Assembly (NCBI GenBank): GCA_039679385.1
Contig: JBDKVB010000138.1
Coordinates: forward strand, 1-64,000
DNA from: Armatimonadia bacterium
Lineage (GTDB): Bacteria; Armatimonadota; Zipacnadia; Zipacnadales; JABUFB01
Length of the DNA stretch: 64,000 nucleotides
Direction: 5' to 3'
How positions within the stretch are numbered: the first letter of the stretch is position 1; the number at the start of each line of letters is the position of its first letter. Below, one piece after another: positions 36,263-44,911 of this stretch. The notes below the pieces were generated by a model. It did no database searches. It saw only the letters and a list, made by a program, of their open reading frames with translations, and was not told where the DNA came from. Made by a program: the position numbers and the translations under genes.

Positions 36263-36301
36263 CGAGGACGGACGTCGGCTACCTCGCAAGAGCCGTCCTC
36301 G
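36263..36301 (-). repeat. Inverted repeat after the sulfatase gene
   Basis: CGAGGACGG (36263-36271) and CCGTCCTCG (36293-36301) form a 9-bp stem with a 21-nt loop between the sulfatase stop and the DUF6544 gene. No T-run follows, so it is at best a weak terminator. Confidence 0.4.
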
Positions 36302-36314
36302 CAGTCGCCGGAGC

Positions 36315-37631
36315 CTACTCGTAGAACTTCCCGTCCGTGATCTCCGCCTCGGGCTCACCGGCCGCCACCATCTGCCGCTTGAGACGGGCCTTGAGCTCCT
36401 GGCGCACCGCGTCGTACTGCTTGCGGCCGATCAGGTTGACGGACTCATAAGGGTCGGCCCAGAGGTCGTACAGGTAGCGCTCCACGTAGTGGTCGCTGCC
36501 GCTGTCCTTCCAGGCCTGCTTGTCTGGGGCATAGACTGCGTACTTCCAGCGTTCCGTCCGCACGGCGCGTCCAACCTCGGCCTCGCTGATCTGGACGTAC
36601 ACCTCGTTAGCCCAGTCCTTGTTCTGGCCCCGGGTCAGCGGTGTTGCGTCGCGTCCCTGCATCGAAGCAGGCACCGTCAGCCCGGCTGCGCTCAGAATCG
36701 TCGAGGGAACGTCGACCAGACTGACCAGCTCGGGCACCGTGCGCGAAACGTCCATCCCCGGCCCCTGCATCACAAAGGGGATGCGGATGCTGGACTCATG
36801 GCAACTGCGCTTGTACTCGCCGTTGCGCGTGCGGAAGTGGCAGCCGTGATCGCTGGTGAAGACCACCACGGTGTTGTCCAGCGTGCCCTGCTGCTCGAGG
36901 GCGCCCAGCAGCCGGCCGAGATTGTCGTCGAGACTCCGTACGCAGCCGTAGTATCCCGGAAGCGACTCGTACCAATCGCCCGGACGGCTCAGCAGGTCCT
37001 GCGGAACCCACGGGTCCTTGTAGTGATCGCGGTACTCGTCGGGGCCGACGAAGGCGTGCATGTCATTCTGGAAATGGGGTTCGAGGTAGGAGATGAACAG
37101 GTAGAAGGGCTTGTCGCGGTCGCGGCTGACGAACTCGACTGCCCGGTCGGTCATAGCATCCACACGATAGCCGGGGTACCACACCTGCTGGTTGTCCTGA
37201 TTCCACATCCGGCAGTCGTAGGGGTGGGAGGTGAACTCCAGGACATCTGCACCCTCCCAGTAGCCCTCATAGCCGCCGCGGAGCTCGCGAGGAACGGGAT
37301 CGGCCCCGGTGTTGGCCAGATGCCACTTGCCCAGGTAGCCGACGTCGTACCCGGCCTCGGTGAAGCAATGCCCGAGGGTTCGCTGGTCCTGGGGCAGCGC
37401 AATCCCATTGCGCCAGACTCCATGTCCCGTGCCGTGCTTGCCGGTCTGAAGCGAGCCACGGGCGGGTGCGCAGACGGGCTGACAAGTGAAGGCGTTCTGG
37501 AACAGGACGCCGCGACGGGCCATGGCGTCGAGGTTGGGCGTCAGGTCCATCGGACACCCGTAGCAACCGCAGGTATCCCAGCGCTGCTGATCCGTGAAGA
37601 ACACCAGGACGTTCGGGCTGGCGGTCGGCAA
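36315..37631 (-). CDS. Type I sulfatase (formylglycine-dependent)
   Basis: A 438-residue arylsulfatase-family enzyme. It starts at TTG 37631, seven bases after AGGAGG. Metal-binding FFTDQQRWDTCGCYG opens the protein. C54 in CAPARGSLQTG is the classic C-x-P-x-R site converted to formylglycine by a separate maturase. GYLGKWHLA and VVVFTSDHGCHF complete the active site. No signal peptide is visible, so it may act in the cytoplasm. It would remove sulfate from a sugar ester; the exact substrate is unknown. No maturase is in the window. It contrasts with the Thr-containing homologue at the left edge. Confidence 0.92.
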   Translation of the reverse strand: MPTASPNVLVFFTDQQRWDTCGCYGCPMDLTPNLDAMARRGVLFQNAFTCQPVCAPARGSLQTGKHGTGHGVWRNGIALPQDQRTLGHCFTEAGYDVGYLGKWHLANTGADPVPRELRGGYEGYWEGADVLEFTSHPYDCRMWNQDNQQVWYPGYRVDAMTDRAVEFVSRDRDKPFYLFISYLEPHFQNDMHAFVGPDEYRDHYKDPWVPQDLLSRPGDWYESLPGYYGCVRSLDDNLGRLLGALEQQGTLDNTVVVFTSDHGCHFRTRNGEYKRSCHESSIRIPFVMQGPGMDVSRTVPELVSLVDVPSTILSAAGLTVPASMQGRDATPLTRGQNKDWANEVYVQISEAEVGRAVRTERWKYAVYAPDKQAWKDSGSDHYVERYLYDLWADPYESVNLIGRKQYDAVRQELKARLKRQMVAAGEPEAEITDGKFYE

Positions 37632-37811
37632 GAGACACCCTCCTCTGAAGTGGGAATCGGCGTTGCCCCCGAGGATCGACCGGGCACGACCAACCCAAGT
37701 GTCGAGGGCCGCCGCAAAGACGCGACCTCAACCCCACACATTCCCCGCAGGAGGTCGCTTCTCCTGCGCCCCGACTTCACGTCTGAACGGACCGCTCTGA
37801 CGCAGTCGCGC

Positions 37812-38843
37812 CTAGACGCTGAAGCGGAACTCGATCACGTCGCCATCCTGCACCACGTAGTTCTTGCCCTCCAGGCGCAGTTGGCCCTTCGCGCGACATT
37901 CCTGGTGAGAGCCCGAGGCGATCAGGTCGTCATAGGCCACGACTTCGGCTCGGATGAAGCCCTTCTCGATGTCGCTGTGGATCTTGCCTGCAGCACGGGG
38001 AGCCAGGGTGCCCCGGGGGATGCTCCAGGCACGTACCTCGTCAGGGCCGACGGTGAAGAAGCTGATCAGGTCGACCAGAGCGTAGGCGGCGCGGATGAAG
38101 CGGTCGCGCGCTGAGTCCGAGATTCCGTAGTCGGCGAGGAAGGCAGTTCGATCCTCCGCTGGAAGCTGGGCGATCTCAGCCTCCAGGGGCGCACACAGCT
38201 CGAAGGTGGGGAGGCCCTGAGCGCCGGCGACCTCGCTGATCGACGCCGTCACTGGTTTGCCCAGGTCACTCTCGCTCACGTTGGCCAGAACCAGCGTCGG
38301 CTTGCGGGTCACGAACTGGTACCCGCGCAGCGTCTTGAACTCCTCCTCCGAGAGCTCCACACCGGCGATCCGGCGGCCTGAGGAGAGTGTCTCCTGAAGA
38401 CGCGCCATGAGAGGCTTCTCGGAGGCAGACTCCTTCTTGCCGCGCAGGAGGTCCTTGTCGATGCGCTCGAGGCGGTTCTCGACCACCGACAAATCGGCAA
38501 GGGTGAGGTCGAGCAGGTAGCTATCGAGACTCCCCGCAGCATCGCCCGGGAGGAACCCGCCGACCACGACCGCCAGGGCGTCGCAGTCGGCCAGGGCTCC
38601 GGTGATGGCGGAGAGCTTGTCCGATGTTGCACCGGCTGCCCCGAGGTCGATGAAGGTGATCTCGGCGGGAGTGGTCTTCTTGGGGTTGAACATGCCCGAC
38701 AGGACTTCGAGACGGTCGTCGGGAACGCCGACGACGCCCAGATTCGGACCGCGCGTCGCGAAACCCTCCAGGTCCAGACCCGTCAGGCTGCTGAAGACAG
38801 TGGTCTTGCCCGACCCCTCGGGGCCGATAATGCCGATCTTCAC
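37812..38843 (-). CDS. YchF/Obg-like NTPase, divergent
   Basis: A 343-residue P-loop NTPase. The G1 loop is GPEGSGKTT rather than the family norm GLPNVGKST. The switch motif is FIDLGAAG, and the base-recognition motif is ANVSESDL (NxxE), the YchF signature that allows ATP binding. A helical insert (RLERIDKDLLRGKKES) and a C-terminal TGS-like domain (about 260-343, FFTVGPDEVRAWSIPRGTLA and VVQDGDVIEFRF) follow. YchF proteins bind ribosomes and affect stress responses. It has its own promoter at 38967-38996. Confidence 0.85.
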   Translation of the reverse strand: MKIGIIGPEGSGKTTVFSSLTGLDLEGFATRGPNLGVVGVPDDRLEVLSGMFNPKKTTPAEITFIDLGAAGATSDKLSAITGALADCDALAVVVGGFLPGDAAGSLDSYLLDLTLADLSVVENRLERIDKDLLRGKKESASEKPLMARLQETLSSGRRIAGVELSEEEFKTLRGYQFVTRKPTLVLANVSESDLGKPVTASISEVAGAQGLPTFELCAPLEAEIAQLPAEDRTAFLADYGISDSARDRFIRAAYALVDLISFFTVGPDEVRAWSIPRGTLAPRAAGKIHSDIEKGFIRAEVVAYDDLIASGSHQECRAKGQLRLEGKNYVVQDGDVIEFRFSV

Positions 38844-38893
38844 TTCACGTCACCTCATGCCGGCGCCGGCTGGGAGTTGGCACACAAAGCAAA

Positions 38894-38915
38894 CGTCGCG
38901 ACTTTCGTCGCGACG
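38894..38915 (-). promoter_or_regulatory. Terminator-like hairpin in the YchF leader
   Basis: CGTCGCGAC (38894-38902) and GTCGCGACG (38907-38915) form a perfect 9-bp stem with a TTTC loop (GAAA on the transcript), followed on the minus strand by TTTGCTTTG. It sits between the promoter and the start codon, so it could attenuate transcription. Confidence 0.5.
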
Positions 38916-38966
38916 CTGCGGGAAACCCGTAGACGCCCTGTACGCCTAGACAGCGCTATACACCTA

Positions 38967-38996
38967 ATGATAACCTCGCCGGGCGCATCAAGTCAA
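38967..38996 (-). promoter_or_regulatory. Sigma-70-type promoter for the YchF gene
   Basis: On the minus strand TTGACT (38996-38991) and TATCAT (38972-38967) are 18 bp apart. Transcription would start near 38960, giving a leader of about 117 nt that contains the hairpin at 38894-38915. Confidence 0.6.
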
Positions 38997-39037
38997 TGCT
39001 CTGACGGCCCGCCATATGCCACACGCGAGCAGTCGCT

Positions 39038-40087
39038 CTAGAGTCGCACGACCGCCTTCAGTATCCGCTCCGGCGCCTCTCCCATCAGCTTCAGTGCCTC
39101 TTCCGCCTGCGTCAGTTCCAGGCGTTGCGTGAGCAGGGGCAGGACGTCGACCCGGCCACGGGCGATCAGCTCTATCGCCTGGGGGACTGTGCCGCAGTGG
39201 AGGCGGGAGCCCAGGAAGTCGAGCTCCTTCTTCACCATCACGTTCCCCGGGATCGTGATGTCGCTGCTGATGAGGCCAAGCAGGACAACTCGTCCGGCGT
39301 GGACGACCAGGTCCAGAGCCTGTGCCACGGTCCCCGAAGTTCCGACGGCCTCGACTACGAGGCTGGGGCCGCTGCCTCCGGCGAAGTCCTTCAGTGCCGA
39401 CACGAAGCCCTCCTCACGAGGGTCGAAGGCGGCATCTGCCCCCAACTCCAGGGCCTTCTCACGTCGCGCCGCCGAGAGGTCGCTGAGGGCAACGCGAGCC
39501 CCACGGGCCTTCGCCACCAGCATCACACAAAGCCCAATGGTGCCTGCGCCGATGATAAGCACCGCATCCTCGGGACCGGTGCGTCCGCGGTTGTTCGCCT
39601 CCACACCGATGGACAGCGGCTCCACGAGCGCTGCCTGATCGTCGGTGAGCTCAACCGGAACTCGGTGCAGGCACTCAAGCGGTGCGAGGTAGTACTCCGC
39701 CAGCGCTCCCGGCGCATGAACCCCGATTACCTGCTGGTTCTCACAGCAGTTGTAGCGGCCATGGGTGCACGGGTAGCACTTCCCGCAGGGCATTGCCGGG
39801 TCGAGCACCACGCGATCTCCCGGCTGCAGGTTCTCCTCGACCGGACGGTTCGGCAGACGCAGCAGGCCCTCAGGACGTGGGCGGACCTCCATCACTGTGC
39901 CGACCACCTCGTGACCAGGTACTTCAGGATAGCGGAAGAAGGGCTGGGTGCCCTCATAGGCGTGCAGGTCGGAGCCGCAGATGCCGCAGGCATGAACCTT
40001 GATCAGCGCCTGCCCCGGCTGCGGCGTGGGTTGCGGACGGTCGGTCACGACGGCATCATGTCGGCCACGAATCACAAAGGCTTTCAC
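39038..40087 (-). CDS. Zinc-dependent medium-chain alcohol/sugar-alcohol dehydrogenase
   Basis: A 349-residue MDR enzyme. The start is GTG 40087 behind GAGAGAGGG; the open frame extends upstream without a better start. Catalytic zinc ligands are the Cys in ACGICGSDLHAYEG and the HE pair in PEVPGHEVVG. The structural zinc site is CGKCYPCTHGRYNCC. The NAD-binding turn is LIIGAGTIGLCVMLV. The pattern is closest to sorbitol/threonine dehydrogenases. It likely oxidises a sugar alcohol or related secondary alcohol. Confidence 0.9.
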   Translation of the reverse strand: MKAFVIRGRHDAVVTDRPQPTPQPGQALIKVHACGICGSDLHAYEGTQPFFRYPEVPGHEVVGTVMEVRPRPEGLLRLPNRPVEENLQPGDRVVLDPAMPCGKCYPCTHGRYNCCENQQVIGVHAPGALAEYYLAPLECLHRVPVELTDDQAALVEPLSIGVEANNRGRTGPEDAVLIIGAGTIGLCVMLVAKARGARVALSDLSAARREKALELGADAAFDPREEGFVSALKDFAGGSGPSLVVEAVGTSGTVAQALDLVVHAGRVVLLGLISSDITIPGNVMVKKELDFLGSRLHCGTVPQAIELIARGRVDVLPLLTQRLELTQAEEALKLMGEAPERILKAVVRL

Positions 40088-40228
40088 AACGTTCCCTCTC
40101 TCACTGCTTGGCGAAGAGCTTGTGCTGGGAACCTCCGCATCGCGCTTCCGGGAGGCCACAGACGCCCATCTTTCCGCGTGCAGGCGCCTGTGTCCTGCGT
40201 GAGAGTCACAGGACCCTCAACAAGCTGA

Positions 40229-40259
40229 CGGGCCGGCGCTCCAGAAGGAGGCCGGCCCG
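40229..40259 (-). terminator. Hairpin ending the giant-protein operon
   Basis: CGGGCCGGC (40229-40237) and GCCGGCCCG (40251-40259) form a 9-bp GC stem with a 13-nt loop, just past the stop of the 1518-residue protein. There is no long T-run. Confidence 0.6.
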
Positions 40260-40282
40260 GAGGCGGCGATGGCGACTTCAGA

Positions 40283-43200
40283 TCAGAACTCGAAGGTCTC
40301 GGCGTATACGAGACGCGGCGTCGTCGGCTGTGCCGGGACGGCAACCACGGCCAGGGGTATCCCGCCGGGCCGATCGATCTCGTAGACCTCGTACTCCTTC
40401 AGCGCCAGGCGGAAGGCCTGGGTCCCACGGTCAGCCGGGAGGGTCATGCGCCCTGTCCAGGTCCAGCGGCGGCTTCCATCAGCAGGGCGCTGAGCAGAGA
40501 GTTGGATGGGATCGCCGGCTACCGGCCGCCAACGCAGGTCACCAGTCAGGTTTGCGCTGGCGGTCTCCAACGAGACCTCCATGCGGCTGCTGCCGCTTAC
40601 CCTGGCACTGCCGATGTAGCTGACGCCCGTGACCGAGATCGCGATCGTGCGGTTGTCGAGGTAGGTCATCGTCGCGATGCGCTCGGGCAGCAGTTGCACA
40701 AAGTCGGCCAGCACCACGCGGGAGAGCTTGACGTCCATGCCGTCGTGCTGGACGGACTTCGGCTGGTAACGCGCGAGGGCGAGGCGCACGAAGGGGAAGT
40801 ACGACTGCCCCGGATCGAGCTCGATGTCGCTGTACCACAACTGGCGCTGCGGATCATAGAGCACTTCGTGGCCGACCACTGCCACGCGCAGGTCACGGCG
40901 CATCCGCATCAGGCTGTCGGGCCCCTGGGTGAGCTCATCGAGGGTTAGGTCGCCCTCCCAGGCCAGCTTGTGAGTGAAGGCCTCAGGACCCGGCCAGGCT
41001 GGTGTCGCAGTCGTTCGCCAGGTCGGGTCGGCACCCATCTGCGTCACGAGGGACTTGAGCACCGGCATCCAGCCATAGGTGTCCTTGTGCATCACGTCTA
41101 CTCCGGCCGCTCGTGGCCACGGGATGACGACGCCGAGTTGCTCGCCCTCACCTGAGGAGAACCACGGGCGCTCCAGGTAGACGCGCATCCCGCCACTGGT
41201 GCGGCGACTCATCTGTCCGTTCGGCAGGGCCTGTCGCTCCCAGCCGAAGGTGGGGATGACGTACATGAGCTTGGGAGCCGCCGGGCGCGCCGAACTGGGC
41301 ACCTCGACTGTCACCTGTTGTGAGACACGAGTGATCGGCGTCTTGCCGCTCCTGATGTCGGCCTCGCTGAGGTTGAAGCAGCTCTTGTGCCGGGTCGTGG
41401 TGATCGCGGTGTAGCGCACCTTGCGGTACTTGGTGTCGCCAAACTCATGCCGTCGCGGGATGCCTGCCGGGAGCACCTGCAGGAGACCCGGGTCGAAAAG
41501 ACGCGATCGGGCCACATCCTTGCGCAGGGCCTGGTTGCTCAGATTGCGCGTGAGCCCGGTCCTGGCCTCGGGGCGTGCAGCGAGTGAGGCGGCCGATACC
41601 CTCCCTGCCGTGCCGGTGCGCAGTACCATCGGTGTCGCGGCACCGATCGGCACCGACTGGGCGGCTGGCGCCGTGGGCTGTATGGGCTGTATGGGCTGGG
41701 TTGGCTGCAGCCGTACCGGTGGACGGCCGGGCAGGGGCTGCACCGTTGCCGCAGGTGGCTGCACAGCAGTGGGTGTTGGTCTGATGGCCCCTGCAACGGC
41801 GCCTATCAAGGCCGGGTTGACCTCCATGATCTTGGCGACCGGCTGGGCGATGAGCGCGTACTTGTCACTCGTCTCGACGCCGATCTCCCACACGTGCGAA
41901 CTGCCGGTCACGCCCTGCCATTGTGGCCAGGCAAGGTCATCGACCGGGTCGGTCCAGTCCGCATGGACATCCACCTTGACCGCGCTCTTGCCGTCCAGGG
42001 CCACGCGGCCGTAGAAGGAAGCATAGGTGTCGCCGAAGTCGCGGGCGACGGTGAGGTACTGGATCTGCGGCACACCAAGAGGCTGCTGCACCGCGTGAAG
42101 CACCGTGATTGGGTGCGCAGGGGTGAGCAGCACGTTGCGCCCCTCGGTAGCAATCCGCCCAAGATCCGCGAGGCGGCGGGTCAGGTTCGCGTCGAGGCCT
42201 GCCCGGGGAGCCGCCAGGCTGAGCTGGCGCGGATCGGCAAGCTGGAAGCGTAGTCGCTGCCTATCAAGGGGAGCGGCCTGAAGAGCGGCAAGCTTCGGGA
42301 TCGTCAGGTTGTCCATCGACATCCGCCAGACCGCCATGTTCCCGACTGCCTGGGCCGGCAGGCTGCAGCTCACACTGATCTCGGCGGTCTCTGCCTTCGG
42401 TAGCGGCAGGCGCAGCGTCCGACTGGCTGCATCGAACTCGGGCACGGCTCCCGCCGCTGCGGGCTCATACACGTCCAGTCGGAAGGGCTCGATGTCCGGC
42501 CAAGTACCGGTGAAGGGAACCTGGAGCGCGTACTCCTTCGCCGGGTCTGCCGACAGCGGGAACTTGATCCGCACGAGGGCCAGGGTCGCCAGAGGATCGG
42601 GCAGATAGGGCATCGGCATCCGGTCGGCATCGTAGAACTTGGCCAGCGGCTTGTCGTGGTCGATGAGCATCTGGAAGGTCTGTGGATCGCCCTTCATTCC
42701 GGCGTCGGTGTCGAGCATGCCGTGCATCTCCGACATCAACTCCGAGGTCTTGGGCGGTGCGATATGCCGTGCCGACACCTCCGTCGTGCGTGCGGCGTCC
42801 CGGGCCTGTGCCTGGGATGCATCGGTCGGGAGGAAGGCACCCGGTACGCCGCCGGGGGCCGCTGGACCAGCCTGGTTCATCGAGCGAAGCACCACGTGAT
42901 CGACGGTCTCGCCCTTGGCGTTGCTGAGGTCCTTGCGGGCTACGATCACCGGAGCGTTCACCGGCTCATGGCGGGAGAACACCAGAGGCTCCGAGGCCGA
43001 TCCGGCCGCTGTCGAGGTCCAGGGGATACCATTCCCGGCGAGGTCCACCAGGCGAGCACGAAGTCGGTACTGGCGACCGAAACGCAGCCTGGGCAGGCTG
43101 CCGGGCTTCGCGACGAACTCGGTGTCGAGCCCATATTCGGTCGTGTCACCCGGTGTGACGCCGGGCTCCGCGAGCGGTTTGTCCGGCCTTGGCGCAGATA

Positions 43201-44839
43201 GGCTCCAGCCCTCCCACCGGACGAAGATCTCGTGCAGGCTCATGGACTTCGAGCCGTCCGCAGCACCGCGCGCACCCGAGCTGATCCACCCCTCGTCTTC
43301 CACGCCGGCGATCATCCGGTCGACGCCCTTCGCGGCGTTCGCGAAGTGGTACGTCCCGATGCGCCGGCACAGCGAGTGCCACTGGCTCGACTTGTCGTCC
43401 CACACGTCAACCCGCCAGCCGCGCACCAGGTCTTCGGCCCACAGTTCCATCTGGGCATCTTCCGTCGCGCTCGTGGCGATGGGCGCGACCGGTCCGGCGC
43501 TGCGCAAGGCGGGCGCCGCTGCGAATCGGCTCTCGAGGGCCTTCACGACTTCATTGCGAGCGGTGGCCGTCGGCAGAATCTGGGTCGCCAGTTGGATGGC
43601 CCGGTTCACCCTCGCCACCCAGATCCCGGCTGTGCGAAGGGGCGGAGGAGTCGTCTCAGCCGCAGGCGGTGTTGGAATCGGCGCCCCTACCTGCAATGCA
43701 GCGGCCGCCATGGCTACCCATTGCGTGACCTTGCCGGCGTAGTCGATGGCGCGAAGGGCAGCGGCATCCACATCCATCTGCCCGATCTCGAACAGCCCGG
43801 GATCGTTGAGGCGAAGCATCCCGTCCTCAATGTCGCTGCCTTCGGCCGGAGTCTGCCGGGGACGGGCAACGAAAGAGTTCGCAGCAACCGTGCAACGGGT
43901 CCGCGGAGTGACGTTCGCCGTCGCGAAGTCCGAAGTCCAGGAGGGCACCACTCGCACGGCCGTCGCAGCGGTCATCCCCGCCTGAAGCGGAACCTCCAGC
44001 TCAATCACCAGACCAAGTCGGCGCATCACCTCGGGATACTGGCCGAGGTGGGTGAGGATCTCATGGAAGTCGGGCGTCGGCGCCCTGATCGCCATGAGGT
44101 TCGGCGAGAGCTTGCCCACCTTGCGCTCGACAGGCTCATGAAACATCGCTACCTGGTGGAAGGCCAGGGCGGACGGTGTGACGGTTGTCCGAAAGGCGTT
44201 TGTGCGGGCGACGAAGGCACTCGTGGCCGGACGCGCTGTGCCTCCCATGAGCGCCCTTCGTGGAGTCGTCGCCGGCGGCTCGGTGTACAGAGCCTTGAAC
44301 TGCAAGCTCTGCATCTGCCGGCCTAGGCCGCTGGTCAGCTCCTGCTGCTGGGTCTTCGGCAGCACCAGGTTCTTGAGAAGGTCGCTCGTAGGTCCCAGTC
44401 CCGGCTGCGTGGGCCCGAAGTCCGGCGGCCGGTCGGGAGACACCACGGCGACTGTCTCGTAGACCGCCCGGACGTCCTCCTGGATGTTCTGGACCGGGAA
44501 GGAGTTGATGACGCGGCCGGTGTAGTCCGGGAAGACATAGGTCTTCAGCCGCGTCTGCTCATGGAAGATCGCCTTCCAGAGGTCAGCGGGTGGTGGGTCA
44601 CCCGCGGGAGCCACCCGGGTCGCAGCCACCGTCGGGCCGCCATCGAACTTGACCTGAAAAGTGGCCGCTGCCATCTTGTCGGGCCAGTGCAGGAAGTCTG
44701 GGAACTGCTGCAGCGTCGGATTGCTCCCTCCCTCGTTGGTCTGCAGGCGAGGGGAGACAAACACAGACAACTGGAGCCGCGCACCATCCTGGGTGATGCC
44801 CTTCGGTACTGCGGTCCAGATGATCGTCTGCTTCTTCAT
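40283..44839 (-). CDS. Giant uncharacterised protein B (1518 aa)
   Basis: I do not recognise this protein. ATG 44839 follows AGGAGG by six bases. It has no signal peptide, membrane helix or nucleotide-binding motif. The N-terminus (MKKQTIIWTAVPKGI then LQLSVFVSPRLQTN) is beta-rich, and the whole protein alternates beta-rich stretches with Pro/Ala-rich linkers, for example near residues 1040-1100 (IRPTPTAVQPPAATVQPLPG). Near residues 590-640 there is FVRWEGWSLSAPRPDKP followed by RLRFGRQYRLRARLVDLAGN, reminiscent of fibronectin-like folds. The end (RWTWTGRMTLPADRG, FRLALKEYEVYE) is also beta. It is the second gene of a two-gene operon, 72 bp after giant A. A structural or surface role is only a guess. 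Confidence 0.85.
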   Translation of the reverse strand: MKKQTIIWTAVPKGITQDGARLQLSVFVSPRLQTNEGGSNPTLQQFPDFLHWPDKMAAATFQVKFDGGPTVAATRVAPAGDPPPADLWKAIFHEQTRLKTYVFPDYTGRVINSFPVQNIQEDVRAVYETVAVVSPDRPPDFGPTQPGLGPTSDLLKNLVLPKTQQQELTSGLGRQMQSLQFKALYTEPPATTPRRALMGGTARPATSAFVARTNAFRTTVTPSALAFHQVAMFHEPVERKVGKLSPNLMAIRAPTPDFHEILTHLGQYPEVMRRLGLVIELEVPLQAGMTAATAVRVVPSWTSDFATANVTPRTRCTVAANSFVARPRQTPAEGSDIEDGMLRLNDPGLFEIGQMDVDAAALRAIDYAGKVTQWVAMAAAALQVGAPIPTPPAAETTPPPLRTAGIWVARVNRAIQLATQILPTATARNEVVKALESRFAAAPALRSAGPVAPIATSATEDAQMELWAEDLVRGWRVDVWDDKSSQWHSLCRRIGTYHFANAAKGVDRMIAGVEDEGWISSGARGAADGSKSMSLHEIFVRWEGWSLSAPRPDKPLAEPGVTPGDTTEYGLDTEFVAKPGSLPRLRFGRQYRLRARLVDLAGNGIPWTSTAAGSASEPLVFSRHEPVNAPVIVARKDLSNAKGETVDHVVLRSMNQAGPAAPGGVPGAFLPTDASQAQARDAARTTEVSARHIAPPKTSELMSEMHGMLDTDAGMKGDPQTFQMLIDHDKPLAKFYDADRMPMPYLPDPLATLALVRIKFPLSADPAKEYALQVPFTGTWPDIEPFRLDVYEPAAAGAVPEFDAASRTLRLPLPKAETAEISVSCSLPAQAVGNMAVWRMSMDNLTIPKLAALQAAPLDRQRLRFQLADPRQLSLAAPRAGLDANLTRRLADLGRIATEGRNVLLTPAHPITVLHAVQQPLGVPQIQYLTVARDFGDTYASFYGRVALDGKSAVKVDVHADWTDPVDDLAWPQWQGVTGSSHVWEIGVETSDKYALIAQPVAKIMEVNPALIGAVAGAIRPTPTAVQPPAATVQPLPGRPPVRLQPTQPIQPIQPTAPAAQSVPIGAATPMVLRTGTAGRVSAASLAARPEARTGLTRNLSNQALRKDVARSRLFDPGLLQVLPAGIPRRHEFGDTKYRKVRYTAITTTRHKSCFNLSEADIRSGKTPITRVSQQVTVEVPSSARPAAPKLMYVIPTFGWERQALPNGQMSRRTSGGMRVYLERPWFSSGEGEQLGVVIPWPRAAGVDVMHKDTYGWMPVLKSLVTQMGADPTWRTTATPAWPGPEAFTHKLAWEGDLTLDELTQGPDSLMRMRRDLRVAVVGHEVLYDPQRQLWYSDIELDPGQSYFPFVRLALARYQPKSVQHDGMDVKLSRVVLADFVQLLPERIATMTYLDNRTIAISVTGVSYIGSARVSGSSRMEVSLETASANLTGDLRWRPVAGDPIQLSAQRPADGSRRWTWTGRMTLPADRGTQAFRLALKEYEVYEIDRPGGIPLAVVAVPAQPTTPRLVYAETFEF

Positions 44840-44911
44840 GGCGAGCCTCCTGTCCAGAGCGCTCAGATAGATAACGGCGGGCACTGCATCGGTCTCGGCC
44901 GGTCGAGTCGG

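Noticed and set aside
36237-38114. Plus-strand open frame of 625 codons
   Set aside because: Antisense to the sulfatase and part of the YchF-like gene; no domain or start signal.
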